Source: Bifidobacterium callitrichidarum (GTDB lineage: Bacteria > Actinomycetota > Actinomycetes > Actinomycetales > Bifidobacteriaceae). From it: a stretch of DNA of 64,000 nt. The stretch spans positions 1 to 64,000 of the forward strand of contig NZ_QFFM01000002.1 of the NCBI RefSeq assembly GCF_003129905.1. The letters run 5' to 3'. The position numbers and the translations under genes are program-made. Positions 45,130 to 54,991 of this stretch are shown piece by piece (position 1 is the stretch's first letter; every line of letters starts with the position of its first letter). The notes under the pieces were generated by a model. It did no database searches. It saw only the letters and a program-made list of their open reading frames with translations, and had not been told where the DNA came from.

Positions 45130-45891
45130 ATGTCCGTCAATCAGGAGTATGAATCCGAATCGTTGTTCTCCGACAATACGCTCAAGACCACCGATCCCGA
45201 ATTCGCTGAATTCTTCGGCAACTTCGTCGATGATGAAGTACGGCACGAACCGGGTGCAAACCATCCGGAGCTGGACGAGCCGACACGTTGGATGGCGATT
45301 CTCGCCGCATTGCTGGGTTGCCAAGGCCATGAGGCGTTCGCCTTGATGGCACCCAAGGCGTTGGATGCCGGTCTGACGCCGATCCAGCTCAAGGAAATCG
45401 TCTACCAGGCCACCGCCTACCTTGGATTCGGCCGTGTGCTGCCGTTCCTTGGCATCGCCAACCATGTCCTTGCCGACCTCGGCGTAAGTCTGCCGTTGGA
45501 GGGCCAGTCCACCACTACGCCGGAAACGCGAGCCGCCGCCGGCGAGCAATCGCAGATCGACATCTTCGGCGAGCACATGCGCGGATTCGCGCAATCCGGC
45601 CCGGAAGAGACCCGACACATCAACAAGTGGCTGGCCGACAACTGTTTTGGCGACTACTACACGCGCGGTGGTCTTGACACCCGTCAGAGGGAGATGATCA
45701 CTCTGTGCTTCCTCGCCGCGCAGGGCGGCTGCGAACCGCAGCTGACCGCCCATGCAGCCGCCAATCTTCGGGTGGGCAACGAGAAGGCGTTCCTTATCGC
45801 CGTTGTGTCCCAATGCATGCCCTACCTCGGTTATCCGCGCACGCTCAACGCCATCCGCTGCATCAACGAGGCCGCCGCCCAGGCCGCGTGA
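45130..45891 (+). CDS. Carboxymuconolactone decarboxylase-family protein (two domains)
   Basis: A 253-residue protein with two AhpD/CMD-like helical domains (about 35-115 and 150-240). The first contains ALLGCQGHEAFALMAPKALDAGLTPIQLKEIVYQATAYLGFGR, and the second QREMITLCFLAAQGGCEPQLTAHAAANLRVG. The CxxC peroxidase pair of AhpD is not present, so it is closer to the CMD branch. Substrate unknown; aromatic catabolism is not expected in this organism. ATG 45130 was chosen over 45115 because GGGAG lies six bases upstream. Confidence 0.85.
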   Translation: MSVNQEYESESLFSDNTLKTTDPEFAEFFGNFVDDEVRHEPGANHPELDEPTRWMAILAALLGCQGHEAFALMAPKALDAGLTPIQLKEIVYQATAYLGFGRVLPFLGIANHVLADLGVSLPLEGQSTTTPETRAAAGEQSQIDIFGEHMRGFAQSGPEETRHINKWLADNCFGDYYTRGGLDTRQREMITLCFLAAQGGCEPQLTAHAAANLRVGNEKAFLIAVVSQCMPYLGYPRTLNAIRCINEAAAQAA

Positions 45892-45915
45892 GATACACGC
45901 AGGTGGATATAGTTC

Positions 45916-46034
45916 TTGGCTCCCCTCGCTGAGGGGAGCTGTCAGCGAAGCTGACTGAGGGGAGCACCGGCTTATCCGAGAACTCCCCTCAGTCTCGCTG
46001 CGTTCGACAGCTCCCTTCAACGAAGGGAGCCCAA
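45916..46034. repeat. 119-bp palindromic element (GGCTCCCCTC family)
   Basis: Left arm TTGGCTCCCCTC... and right arm ...GAAGGGAGCCCAA are near-complementary, each with an internal hairpin, and the centre has CTGAGGGGAG facing CTCCCCTCAG. The structure parallels the element at 19874-19992, but the right arm has drifted (CTCCCTTC). It lies between convergent genes. Confidence 0.8.
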
Positions 46035-46041
46035 AGGTGCG

Positions 46042-47400
46042 CTAGCGCCGCGCACGAACCAGCGAATCGACGACGCCAATCACCATGCCGATGACCGCGG
46101 GCGTCAGCCATCCAAGCTCCTTGGTTTGCAACGGCAACAGGTTCAACGCGGACTCCAGCCACGGCAGCGAGCCGCCGAACACGGAGACCAGCGAAGCCAC
46201 GCACCCGGCGAACGCCACCAGACCGACCAACAGTACGGTCCAGAAATACACGCGCGGGAATCGTGCGGCGAATACATGATGGGTCAGGGCAAGCAGCACC
46301 AGTACGATTGCCATCGGATACAGCGCCGACAACACCGGCACGGACACCTTGATGATGAGGCTCAATCCGGCGTTCGACACCACGAAGCTGAACACGGTGA
46401 ACATCACCTGCCAGGCACGGTAGCTCACCGCGCGTCCCGCAACGCTGGGGAACTTGGTATGGAAATATGTGGCGCACGTGCAGATCAGGCCAGTGCACAC
46501 GTTGAGGCAGGCGATGACGAACACCACGCCCAGGAACACCGTGCCTTCCGCGCCGAACACCGACGACGTGAGATTGGTCAGCACGGTGGCACCCGTGTCA
46601 TGTTCCGGATCGATGGCCGCGATCGAACCGGACACCACGCCCACGTAGCTCAGCGCGCCGTAGATGAGGATGAGCAGCACGCCCGTGCCTAGTCCCGCGA
46701 ACGCGGTTTCACGCTGCACCTGCGGTTCGTCCTCGACCCGCAGCGCGCGAACGTTCGCGGAAATCACGATGCCGAAGTACAGCGCCGCCAGAAGATCCAT
46801 GGTCTGGTACCCGTCCAGGAATCCACGCGCCATCTGATTTGACCGATAATTGCCCGACGGGGCGGCCGCCGTGCCGATGCCATGTACCAGACAGGCCACG
46901 AACAGCACCGCGATAAGCGCCAGCAGCAGCGGTCCCATGAACCGGCCCAGCACCTTGGACAGTTTCTCGGGATGCTGGGCGAACAGGAATGCCAGCGTGA
47001 AGAACACCAGCGAATAGATGAGTTGCGCAAGCCATGCGGAACCGTTCGGCACGAACGGAGCCACCATCATTTCGAACGAGGTGGTGGCCGTACGCGGAAT
47101 GGCGAAACACGGTCCAATCGTCAGGATGATGGCGAGCCCGAGCAGCAACGCGAACTTGGGGGAGACGCGCCCGGCAAGCTTGTCGAAGCCACCGGCGAAT
47201 GTGACCGCCAGCACGCCCAGAATCGGCAGACCCACCGCGGAGACGATGAACCCGATGGCGGCCGGAAGCGTGGCGGCCCCCGCCTGGGCGCCCACGAACG
47301 GTGGGAAGATGAGATTGCCCGCGCCGAAGAACATCGAGAAGAACGTGAACGTCATCAGCAGACGTTGGCGTGCGGTCAGTTGTGCGATCGGATTGGGCAT
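46042..47400 (-). CDS. brnQ: Branched-chain amino acid transporter (BrnQ/LIVCS family)
   Basis: Sodium- or proton-coupled uptake of leucine, isoleucine and valine. The 452-residue protein has about 12 membrane segments and the family start FSMFFGAGNLIFPPFVGAQAG, then PRTATTSFEMMVAPF. ATG 47400 (MPNPIAQLT) fits homologues better than the longer in-frame start at 47427 and has GAAGGGA upstream at about ten bases. It is divergent from the aminotransferase gene. Substrate is by family. Confidence 0.92.
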   Translation of the reverse strand: MPNPIAQLTARQRLLMTFTFFSMFFGAGNLIFPPFVGAQAGAATLPAAIGFIVSAVGLPILGVLAVTFAGGFDKLAGRVSPKFALLLGLAIILTIGPCFAIPRTATTSFEMMVAPFVPNGSAWLAQLIYSLVFFTLAFLFAQHPEKLSKVLGRFMGPLLLALIAVLFVACLVHGIGTAAAPSGNYRSNQMARGFLDGYQTMDLLAALYFGIVISANVRALRVEDEPQVQRETAFAGLGTGVLLILIYGALSYVGVVSGSIAAIDPEHDTGATVLTNLTSSVFGAEGTVFLGVVFVIACLNVCTGLICTCATYFHTKFPSVAGRAVSYRAWQVMFTVFSFVVSNAGLSLIIKVSVPVLSALYPMAIVLVLLALTHHVFAARFPRVYFWTVLLVGLVAFAGCVASLVSVFGGSLPWLESALNLLPLQTKELGWLTPAVIGMVIGVVDSLVRARR

Positions 47401-47641
47401 GATGTGGGTCGTCCCTTCAAACGTCATATATAACCAGTCGTGAACCTACCAGCCCGAGGAAACCACGGTCAAGGCGCTCCGGTCTCTACGGCATATCCGC
47501 ATTCACGTTGTGGTCATCGTGACATTATGCGGGACATGAATGGGCATGGGTACTGGTTTGGACATCAGCCGCATCCGAAACACGGTATGGCTAGAATGCA
47601 GGACTACTTGCCGTATCCATGCAATATCAGGGGGTTTGGGG

Positions 47642-48805
47642 ATGCCTGCTATTTCACGCCGCGCACAGGAAGCGCTGTATCCGAGCGTCCGTGAGATGTT
47701 CGAATTGGCGGCCGGGGTGCCGGATACGATTTCGTTCGCCGTGGGGGAGCCCGGCTTCGACACGCCGAAGCCGATGATCGACGCCGCGTATCAGGCGGCG
47801 ATCCATGGCGACACGCATTACACGCCCAATCGCGGTACGGCGGCGCTCCGCGAGGCCTGGTGCCGGTATCGTGCGAAGCAGGACGGTGTCGATTATGATC
47901 CGGCCGGCGAGATCATCGTGACCACCGGCGGCATGGAGGCCGTGTATCTGGCGATGATCGCCACGCTGGACGCCGGCGACGACATCCTCATCCCGGATCC
48001 GGGCTACGCGAACTATTTTGGTCAGGCGCAGATGGCGCAGGTGAACGTGGTGCCGGTGCCGTTGTACGAGGACAATGGATTTCGCATGCGGGCCGTGGAC
48101 GTCGAGGCGGCGATCACGCCACGGACGCGGGCGCTGCTGCTGAACTCGCCGTCGAATCCCACCGGAGCCATCATCGGTCCCGATGCGCTTGCCGCCATTG
48201 CCGAAGTGGCTTGCCGCCATGATTTGTGGGTGATCAGTGATGAGGTGTACCGGGCGTTCGTGTACGACGACCATGTGCGGTGCCTGTCCATCGCGGCGAT
48301 GCCGGGCATGAAGGAGCGCACGGTCGTCGTCGACTCGTTCTCCAAGACCTTCGCCATGACCGGCTGGCGCATCGGCTGCGCGTTCGGGCCGAAACCCATC
48401 ATCGACCAGATGACGGTGATGCAGGAGAATGTGGTCTCCTGTGTGCCGGGAGCGCTGCAGGTGGGCGCGGTGGCCGCTCTGGAGGGAGCCGCGGACATTC
48501 TGTCCACGATGAAGGCGGCATATCGGGCGAACCGCGACATGGTGGCGCGGGCGGTGGCTGATATGCCGTTGGTGAGCTGCAACGTGCCGGATGGTGCGTT
48601 CTATATCCTCATCAATGTGACCGCCACCGGCATGAACGATCACGATTTCGCCGTGCGATTGCTCAACGAAGCGCACGTGGTGGTGACGCCCGCCTCCGGC
48701 TTCGGCTCACGCGGGCGTGGTTATGTTCGGCTTTCCTATGTCGGCACCGCGGAGGACACGGCCGAAGGGCTGCGTCGTATGAAGGCGTGGCTGGAAAGGC
48801 TGTGA
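47642..48805 (+). CDS. Class I/II aminotransferase (PLP-dependent)
   Basis: A 387-residue enzyme of the aspartate aminotransferase fold. Motifs are AVGEPGFDTP near the N-terminus, NSPSNPTGA, SDEVYRAFVYDD and the PLP Lys in DSFSKTFAMTGWRIGCAFG. The substrate is not evident; aspartate, aromatic or branched-chain amino acids are possible, and the divergent BrnQ gene hints at the last. ATG 47642 follows AGGGGG at about eight bases; the frame is open to 47540 without similarity. A TAGAAT at about 47593 could be its -10 box. Confidence 0.9.
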   Translation: MPAISRRAQEALYPSVREMFELAAGVPDTISFAVGEPGFDTPKPMIDAAYQAAIHGDTHYTPNRGTAALREAWCRYRAKQDGVDYDPAGEIIVTTGGMEAVYLAMIATLDAGDDILIPDPGYANYFGQAQMAQVNVVPVPLYEDNGFRMRAVDVEAAITPRTRALLLNSPSNPTGAIIGPDALAAIAEVACRHDLWVISDEVYRAFVYDDHVRCLSIAAMPGMKERTVVVDSFSKTFAMTGWRIGCAFGPKPIIDQMTVMQENVVSCVPGALQVGAVAALEGAADILSTMKAAYRANRDMVARAVADMPLVSCNVPDGAFYILINVTATGMNDHDFAVRLLNEAHVVVTPASGFGSRGRGYVRLSYVGTAEDTAEGLRRMKAWLERL

Positions 48806-48848
48806 CTTTTCCCGTCTCCATGTTGCAGGGAAGCAGGCCGGATATACG

Positions 48849-48881
48849 AAAAGGGTCCAACCAAAATGGTCGGACCCTTTC
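48849..48881. terminator. Bidirectional terminator between aminotransferase and tal
   Basis: AAAGGGTCC (48850-48858) pairs with GGACCCTTT (48872-48880), with an inner ACC/GGT pairing. It has A/T-rich ends and serves two convergent genes. Confidence 0.8.
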
Positions 48882-48924
48882 AGGACTCACCGATGTGCCA
48901 TAAGGCACATCAGGTCAATCAGTC

Positions 48925-50028
48925 TCAGGCGTTCACGCGATCGATGCCGGACTGCACGTCAGCCAGCACGGAATCCCAGGACTTGATGAAGGCGGCGACA
49001 CCGTCGGCCTCCAGCTTGTCGGTGACATCCTTGAGGTTGATGCCCAGCTCAGCCAGCTTGTTGATGATGGCGTGGGACTCCTCGTAGGTGCCCTCGATGG
49101 ACGGAGCGCCGTTGCCGTGGTCGGCCAGAGCGTTCAGGGTCTTCTCCGGCATGGTGTTGACGATGTGCGGAGCAACCAGCTCGTCAACGTACTTGCAGTC
49201 GGAGTAGGCCGGGTTCTTGGTGCCGGTGGAGGCCCACAGCGGACGCTGAACCTTGGCGCCCTTGGCAGCCAGCTCGGCCCAACGCGGATCAGAAGCGAAC
49301 TTCTTCTCGAACAGCTCGTAAGCCAGGCGAGCGTTGGCCACGGCGGCCTTGCCCTCCAGAGCCTTGGCCTCGTCGGAGCCGTTGGCTTCCAGCAGCTTGT
49401 CCACGGCGGTGTCCACGCGGGAGACGAAGAAGGAAGCGACGGAGCCGATGTGCTTCAGGTCGTGGCCGTTGGCGGCAGCCTGGGCGATGCCCTCGATGTA
49501 GGCGTCGATGACCTGCTCGTAGCGCTCAAGAGAGAAGATCAGGGTGACGTTCACGGAGATGCCCTTGGCCAGGGTGGCGGTGATGGCCGGCAGGCCTTCG
49601 AGGGTCGCCGGGATCTTGATCATGGCGTTCGGACGGTTGACCTTCTCCCACAGCTCGACGGCCTGCTTCTCGGTGGCCTCGGTCTCGTGGGCCAGACGCG
49701 GGTCGACCTCGATGGAGACACGGCCGTCGACGAAGTCGGTCTTCTCAGCGATCTCGCGGAAGATGTCGGTGGCGTTGCGCACATCGGTGGTGGTGAGCTC
49801 ACGCACGGCGGTCTCGACGTCGACCTTGCCGAGCTCCTTGAGCTGCTCGTCGTACGGGCCGACCTGGCTCAGGGCCTTCTGGAAGATGGACGGGTTGGTG
49901 GTGACGCCGACCACGTTCTTGTTGGCGATGAGGTCCTGCAGGGAGCCGGACTCGATGCGGGAGCGGGACAGGTCGTCCAGCCAGATGGAAACGCCGGAAT
50001 CGGACGTACGCTGAGTTGCTTCAGTCAT
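48925..50028 (-). CDS. tal: Transaldolase
   Basis: Transfers dihydroxyacetone units between sugar phosphates. With transketolase it converts fructose 6-phosphate and erythrose 4-phosphate to pentose phosphates for the phosphoketolase (bifid) pathway. The 367-residue protein is of the longer actinobacterial type, with GVTTNPSIFQKA (41-52) and the Schiff-base Lys138 in MIKIPATLEG. ATG 50028 follows AAGGAG at nine bases. It lies 83 bases after tkt on the same strand, with a hairpin between. Confidence 0.97.
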   Translation of the reverse strand: MTEATQRTSDSGVSIWLDDLSRSRIESGSLQDLIANKNVVGVTTNPSIFQKALSQVGPYDEQLKELGKVDVETAVRELTTTDVRNATDIFREIAEKTDFVDGRVSIEVDPRLAHETEATEKQAVELWEKVNRPNAMIKIPATLEGLPAITATLAKGISVNVTLIFSLERYEQVIDAYIEGIAQAAANGHDLKHIGSVASFFVSRVDTAVDKLLEANGSDEAKALEGKAAVANARLAYELFEKKFASDPRWAELAAKGAKVQRPLWASTGTKNPAYSDCKYVDELVAPHIVNTMPEKTLNALADHGNGAPSIEGTYEESHAIINKLAELGINLKDVTDKLEADGVAAFIKSWDSVLADVQSGIDRVNA

Positions 50029-50049
50029 ATTTGTTTTCTCCTTGTTTAG

Positions 50050-50077
50050 TGGGTCCCCTCATCGTGGAGGGGACCCA
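50050..50077 (-). terminator. Hairpin between tkt and tal
   Basis: TGGGTCCCCTC and GAGGGGACCCA pair perfectly (11 bp) around a 6-base loop. It resembles the GGCTCCCCTC repeats but differs in the outer bases. It may partly terminate after tkt or protect its mRNA end, allowing different tkt and tal levels. Confidence 0.65.
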
Positions 50078-50111
50078 ACAGATTGCTATTGAATTATGAA
50101 TCGATTCGCGA

Positions 50112-52214
50112 TCAGGCGTTGGCCTCGGCGATGGACGCCTCGGCGGCCTCGACCACGTGCTCGGCGGTGATGCCGAGGTCGATCATGTTCTGAGCGCCGT
50201 CACCCTGCAGACCGAACTGCTCGATGGACACCGGCTTGCCGTAGGTGCCGAGGTACTTGTACCACGGCATGGCCACACCGGCCTCGACGGAGACGCGGGC
50301 CTTGACGGAAGCCGGAAGCACGGCCTCCTTGTACTCGGCGTCCTGCTCCTCGAACCACTCCATGGACGGGAAGGAGACCACGCGGGCCTTGACGCCCTTC
50401 TCGGCCAGGGTCTTGGCGGCGGCCACGGCCCACTGGACCTCGGAACCGGAGGCCATGATGATGACGTCCGGGGTGCCCTCGGTGTCAACCAGGATGTAAG
50501 CGCCCTTCTTGACGCCTTCCTTGGCCTTGGCGGCGGTCTCGGCGAGCACCGGCACGCCCTGACGGGTCAGCACCATGGCGCCCGGCAGTGTGTTCTTCTT
50601 CTCGAAGAAGTAACGGTAGGCCTCGGCGGTCTCGAAGGCATCGGCCGGACGGATGACCTCGAGCTGCGGGATGGCGCGGAAGGAAGCCAGGTGCTCGACC
50701 GGCTGGTGGGTCGGGCCGTCCTCGCCCACGGCGACGGAGTCGTGGGACCAGATGTACAGGTTCGGGATCTCCATGAGGGCGGCCAGACGGACGGCGGAGC
50801 GCTCGTAGTCGGAGAACATGAAGAAGGTGCCGCCGAACGGACGGGTGTGGGAGCCCAGCAGGATGCCGTTGGTGATGCAGCCCATGGTGAACTCGCGCAC
50901 GCCGAAGTGCAGCTGGCGACCGAACTCGTTGCAGTTCGGCCACTGCTTGGTGGCGCACTCGGCCGGGGCGAAGGTGGCGGCGCCCTTGAGGTCGGTCTTG
51001 TTGGAACCGCCGAGGTCGGCGGAGCCGCCCCACAGTTCCGGCATGACGGCCGCGATGGCGTTGAGGACGGAGCCGGAGGCGCCACGGGTGGCGACCTTCT
51101 TGCCCACCTCGAAGGTGGCCTCGAGGTCGTCCAGGGCCTTGTCGAAGCCTTCCGGCAGCTCGCCGGCCTTCAGACGGTCGTACAGGGCGGCCTTGTCCGG
51201 GTTGGCCTTACGCCAAGCGTCGAACTTCTCGTCCCATTCCTTGTGGGCCTCCAGGCCGCGCTCGGCGACCTTGCGGGCGTGGGCGAGGGCCTCCTCGTCG
51301 ACGTGGAAGGACTCGGCCGGATCGTAGCCGAGGGCTTCCTTGAGGCCGGCGACGGCCTCGGCGCCCAGCTTGGAGCCGTGGGAGGACGGGTCATTGGTCT
51401 TGCCTGGGGTCGGCCAGGCGATCAGGGAGTGGACCTTGATGAGCTTCGGCTGATCCGGAGCTTCCTTCTCGGCCTTGGCGATGACCTCGGCCAGGCCCTC
51501 GATGTCCTCCTTGTAGGAGCCGTCGGGCTGGATGAAGCTGAACTCGTCGGTGTACCAGCCGTAGGCCTGGAAGCGCTTGAGCACGTCTTCGGCCAGCACC
51601 AGGTTGGTGTCGCCTTCGATCTGGATGCGGTTGGCGTCGAAGATCACGGTCAGGTTGCCGAGCTTCTGGTTGGCGGCCAAGGAAGCGGCCTCGCCGGAGA
51701 TGCCCTCCTCGATGTCGCCTTCACCGCAGATGGCCCAGATCTTGTGGTAGAACGGGGACTCTTCCTTCGGGGTGTTCGGGTCGAGCAGGCCGCGCTGGAA
51801 ACGCTCGCCGTAGGCGAAGCCGATGGCGGAGGCGAAGCCCTGGCCCAGCGGGCCGGTGGTCATTTCGATGCCCGGGGTCAGGCCGTACTCCGGGTGGCCC
51901 GGGGTGCGGGTGTCGGCGCCGCCGCGGAAGTGCTTGAGGTCGTCCAGGGTCAGGCCGTAACCGGAGAAGTACAGCTGAACGTACTGGGTGAGGGATGCGT
52001 GGCCGCCCGAAAGGATGAAGCGATCGCGGCCTTCCCAGTTGGGATCGTTCGGATCATGCTTGATGAAATGCTGGTACAGGGTGTAGGCGACGGGCGCCAG
52101 GGAGATGGGGGAACCGGGGTGGCCGGAACCGGCCTTCTCAACCGCGTCGGCCGACAGGACCTTGGCCATCTTGATGGCGCGTTCGTCCAGTTCGGTCTCC
52201 TTGAATTCGGTCAT
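50112..52214 (-). CDS. tkt: Transketolase
   Basis: Thiamine diphosphate enzyme that moves two-carbon units, supplying xylulose and ribose 5-phosphates to the bifid shunt. The 700-residue protein has the catalytic N-terminal [11 protein letters not shown], the ThDP/metal motif [19 protein letters not shown]...DANRIQIEG, and the pyrimidine-domain Glu stretch [16 protein letters not shown] 52214 follows AAGGAAAG. Strong codon bias suggests high expression. The adjacent tal gene completes the pathway pair. Confidence 0.97.
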   Translation of the reverse strand: MTEFKETELDERAIKMAKVLSADAVEKAGSGHPGSPISLAPVAYTLYQHFIKHDPNDPNWEGRDRFILSGGHASLTQYVQLYFSGYGLTLDDLKHFRGGADTRTPGHPEYGLTPGIEMTTGPLGQGFASAIGFAYGERFQRGLLDPNTPKEESPFYHKIWAICGEGDIEEGISGEAASLAANQKLGNLTVIFDANRIQIEGDTNLVLAEDVLKRFQAYGWYTDEFSFIQPDGSYKEDIEGLAEVIAKAEKEAPDQPKLIKVHSLIAWPTPGKTNDPSSHGSKLGAEAVAGLKEALGYDPAESFHVDEEALAHARKVAERGLEAHKEWDEKFDAWRKANPDKAALYDRLKAGELPEGFDKALDDLEATFEVGKKVATRGASGSVLNAIAAVMPELWGGSADLGGSNKTDLKGAATFAPAECATKQWPNCNEFGRQLHFGVREFTMGCITNGILLGSHTRPFGGTFFMFSDYERSAVRLAALMEIPNLYIWSHDSVAVGEDGPTHQPVEHLASFRAIPQLEVIRPADAFETAEAYRYFFEKKNTLPGAMVLTRQGVPVLAETAAKAKEGVKKGAYILVDTEGTPDVIIMASGSEVQWAVAAAKTLAEKGVKARVVSFPSMEWFEEQDAEYKEAVLPASVKARVSVEAGVAMPWYKYLGTYGKPVSIEQFGLQGDGAQNMIDLGITAEHVVEAAEASIAEANA

Positions 52215-52583
52215 GGATTACTTTCCTTCCAATTGGTCGGGCCGCGTATCCGGCTTGTGCCGAGCGCAAGACGCCCTCACATTGCGTATTCCATGCTAGC
52301 GTCGGTTTGCGACGTAGTGATGCAATTTTGGCGTGTTTTGGTAACTTGTGTTCTGTTAGCGTTCACAATTAACGTTTCTTCGCTACGAATGAACGGATTA
52401 GCACTCGAAATGGGGGAGTGCTAATACAATAAATTACGGCGTGTCTTGTTCGCATGACGTAGTCGCGCGGCCGAATGGGCGGTTTTCGCCTGTTTGAACG
52501 TGTACCTGCGTGGCGCGGACGAATGCACGCCGGACACGCCATGAACTGTTCGTGAATTCTTGCCTATATATAAGGAGGCGCGC
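52215..52583. other. 369-base divergent region between tkt and hrcA
   Basis: It holds the tkt promoter (leftward) and the hrcA promoter with a CIRCE element (rightward). The stretch 52310-52440 is AT-richer than the coding flanks. No ORF of note. Confidence 0.6.
52398..52424. promoter_or_regulatory. CIRCE element (HrcA operator)
   Basis: TTAGCACTC (52398-52406), a 9-base spacer and GAGTGCTAA (52416-52424) match the CIRCE consensus exactly. A TACAAT at 52425-52430 directly follows and may be the -10 box. HrcA bound here would block hrcA-dnaJ transcription until heat stress. Confidence 0.95.
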
Positions 52584-53675
52584 ATGACGCAATCAAGACG
52601 CATGCTGGTGCTGCGCGCCGTGGTGGAGGACTACATCCGCTCCCAGGAGCCGGTTGGATCCACATCGCTGACCAAAGAGCACAATCTGGGAGTGAGCTCC
52701 GCCACTGTGCGCAACGACATGGCCGCCCTTGAGGACGAGGGCTACCTGATTCAGCCGCACACCTCGGCCGGTCGTGTGCCCACGGAAAAGGGATACCGCT
52801 ATTTCGTGGACCGATTGGCCACGGTGGTCCCGTTGAGCGAGGCGCAGCGACGCGGAATCAACAGCTTCCTTGCCGGGTCGGTGAGCCTGCAGGACGCCCT
52901 GCAGCGTTCGGCCCGGTTGCTTTCGGAGATCACCGGGCAGGTGGCCGTGGTGGCCTCCCCGTCGCTGGCCAAGGCCACGCTGCGGCATGTGGAGATGGTG
53001 CCCGTGGCGATGGGCACGTTGCTGGCCGTGGTGATCACGGATACCGGGCGCGTGGCTCAGCACGGACTGGCGGTCTCGTCCATGCCCGCGGCCGACAGCA
53101 TCGCGCGGCTTTCCGGCGCCGTCAACGAGCAGTGCGCCGGACTGTCGCTGTCGAAATCCGCCGAAACGGTGCGTGCGATCGGCGCGTCCGCCGGATATGA
53201 GGATGTTCGCGGGGTCGCCGAATCGTTGGCGGACGCCTTCGCCTCGATGGCCTTGGACGAACGCGCCAACGAACTGTACATGTCCGGCGCCTCGCGTCTG
53301 GCCCACTCCCATTCGCTGGCCGATCTGGCGCCCCTGTTCGACGCGCTGGAGGAGCAGGTGGTGCTCATGAAGCTCATGAGCAACCTGAGCGAGGAGACGA
53401 ACGCGGCCGGTGTGGGCGTGTCCATCGGTTCCGAAAGCCATACTCCCGAACTGCTGCACGCCTCGGTGGTCAGCAGCGGGTACGGCCGGACGGCCTCGGA
53501 CCCCGATCCGGGCGAGGGGAATCCGGCGCAGTCCGCGCGGGATGCCGGCGAGCCGATCGCCTTCGTGGGATCCATCGGGCCTACGCATATGGACTATGCC
53601 ACCACCATGGCCGCGGTCAAGGCGGTGGCCCGTTATCTCACCGCGTTCGTCAGCGAGCGGCGCACCCAGGACTGA
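52584..53675 (+). CDS. hrcA: Heat-inducible transcription repressor HrcA
   Basis: Represses class I heat-shock genes by binding CIRCE. The 363-residue protein has the N-terminal winged helix (MLVLRAVVEDYIRSQEPVGS...SSATVRNDMAALEDEGYLIQPHTSAGRVPTEKGYRYFVD is diagnostic, residues 5-73) and the GAF-like dimerisation core. ATG 52584 (MTQSRR) follows AAGGAGG; an in-frame ATG at 52560 has no site. It sits downstream of a perfect CIRCE and 54 bases before dnaJ. Confidence 0.97.
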   Translation: MTQSRRMLVLRAVVEDYIRSQEPVGSTSLTKEHNLGVSSATVRNDMAALEDEGYLIQPHTSAGRVPTEKGYRYFVDRLATVVPLSEAQRRGINSFLAGSVSLQDALQRSARLLSEITGQVAVVASPSLAKATLRHVEMVPVAMGTLLAVVITDTGRVAQHGLAVSSMPAADSIARLSGAVNEQCAGLSLSKSAETVRAIGASAGYEDVRGVAESLADAFASMALDERANELYMSGASRLAHSHSLADLAPLFDALEEQVVLMKLMSNLSEETNAAGVGVSIGSESHTPELLHASVVSSGYGRTASDPDPGEGNPAQSARDAGEPIAFVGSIGPTHMDYATTMAAVKAVARYLTAFVSERRTQD

Positions 53676-53729
53676 CCGCGGGATATGGCACAATAACCCG
53701 CGGACCAAACGAACAAAAGGAACAAGTAA

Positions 53730-54875
53730 GTGGCAGATTATTACGAGACGCTCGGCATCGACCGCAATGCCAGCGACGACGAGATCAAGAAGGCCTACCG
53801 CAAGCTCAGCCGTAAGTACCACCCGGACATCGCGGGCCCGGAGTTCGAGGACAAGTTCAAGGAAGTGAACAACGCCTACGACGTGCTGTCCAACCCGGAC
53901 AAGCGCCGCATGTACGACTCCGGCGTGGATCCCAACAACCCGAACAGCGGCGCCGGCGGGTTCTCCGGCGGTTTCGGCGACATGGGCGACGTCTTCTCCA
54001 CGTTCTTCGGCTCGGCGTTCGGCGGCGGCTCCCAGGGTCCCGTCCCGCGCACCCAGCCCGGCCGCGACGCGCTGGCCTCAGCCTCCATCGACCTGAAGAC
54101 CGCGGTGTTCGGCGGCACCGCACATGTGAAGATCAACACGTTCTCGCTGTGCCAGGAGTGCGGCGGCTCCGGCGCGCAGGGCGGCGCCCAGCCGGTCACC
54201 TGCCCGGACTGCCACGGACAGGGATTCATGCAGAAGGTGGTCCGCACCATGCTGGGCCAGATGATGACTTCCGCGCCCTGTGAACGCTGCGAGGGCCATG
54301 GCACCATCATCACCAACCCGTGCCCCAGCTGCATGGGCCACGGCCGCGTGCGCAGCACGCGCAACGTCGGCGTGACCGTGCCGGCCGGCATCAACGACAA
54401 CGCACGCCTGCGCCTGGCGAACCAGGGCGAAGTGGGCGAAGGCGGCGGTGCGGCCGGCGACCTGTACATCGACATCCGCATCCGTGCGGACAAGCAATTT
54501 ACGCGCGACGGCGACGATCTGCACTGCTGGATCCAGGTGCCGATGAGCTGGGCCGTGCTCGGCCACACGCTCACCATCGACACGTTCGACGGACCGAAGG
54601 ACGTCACTATCCCGGCCGGATGCCAGCCGGAGGACACCGTGACCCTCAAGGGTCTTGGCGTGACCAACATCCGCAACAACGACGAACGCGGCAACCTCGT
54701 AGCCCATGTGAACGTGCTCATCCCCACCAAGCTCAACGATTCCGAACGCGAGCTCATCGAGCAATTCGCCGCCTCCCACGACGCGGACGCCGCGCACGTC
54801 TCGCAGGCCTCCAGGCCTCAGACCGGTCAGAAGAAGAGCGGATTCTTCAGCAAACTGAAGGACGCTTTGAGCTGA
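53730..54875 (+). CDS. dnaJ: Chaperone protein DnaJ (second actinobacterial type)
   Basis: Co-chaperone of DnaK. The 381-residue protein has the J domain with HPD at 31-33, a short Gly/Phe-rich segment (GAGGFSGGFGDMG), four CxxCxGxG zinc-binding repeats (about 141-207: CQECGGSG, CPDCHGQG, CERCEGHG, CPSCMGHG) and the C-terminal substrate domain. Being next to hrcA rather than dnaK-grpE, it is the DnaJ2 paralogue. The start is GTG 53730 with AAAAGGA upstream. CIRCE control is expected through the hrcA promoter. Confidence 0.96.
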   Translation: MADYYETLGIDRNASDDEIKKAYRKLSRKYHPDIAGPEFEDKFKEVNNAYDVLSNPDKRRMYDSGVDPNNPNSGAGGFSGGFGDMGDVFSTFFGSAFGGGSQGPVPRTQPGRDALASASIDLKTAVFGGTAHVKINTFSLCQECGGSGAQGGAQPVTCPDCHGQGFMQKVVRTMLGQMMTSAPCERCEGHGTIITNPCPSCMGHGRVRSTRNVGVTVPAGINDNARLRLANQGEVGEGGGAAGDLYIDIRIRADKQFTRDGDDLHCWIQVPMSWAVLGHTLTIDTFDGPKDVTIPAGCQPEDTVTLKGLGVTNIRNNDERGNLVAHVNVLIPTKLNDSERELIEQFAASHDADAAHVSQASRPQTGQKKSGFFSKLKDALS

Positions 54876-54890
54876 GTCCTCTTTCTTTCC

Positions 54891-54985
54891 TTGGCTCCCC
54901 TCGCTGAGGGGAGCTGCCAGCGAAGCTGACTGAGGGGAGTGCCAATATGGACCGTGCAACTCCCCTCAGCGAGGGGAGCCAGACA
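54891..54985. repeat. Palindromic element (GGCTCCCCTC family)
   Basis: TTGGCTCCCCTCGCTGAGGGGAGC at the left and CTCCCCTCAGCGAGGGGAGCC at the right are each hairpins and complementary to one another (written in parts: each arm has CTCCCCTC/GAGGGGAG). The side stem CAGCGAAGCTGACTG is in the middle. It closes both dnaJ and the convergent kinase-like gene. Confidence 0.75.
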
Positions 54986-54991
54986 AAGCCC

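Noticed and set aside
50157-52424. A 755-codon open frame on the plus strand antisense to tkt
   Set aside because: It covers a gene with complete transketolase motifs, has low-complexity Gly/Leu/Val/Asp composition typical of the complement of a GC-rich gene, and shows no family motif.
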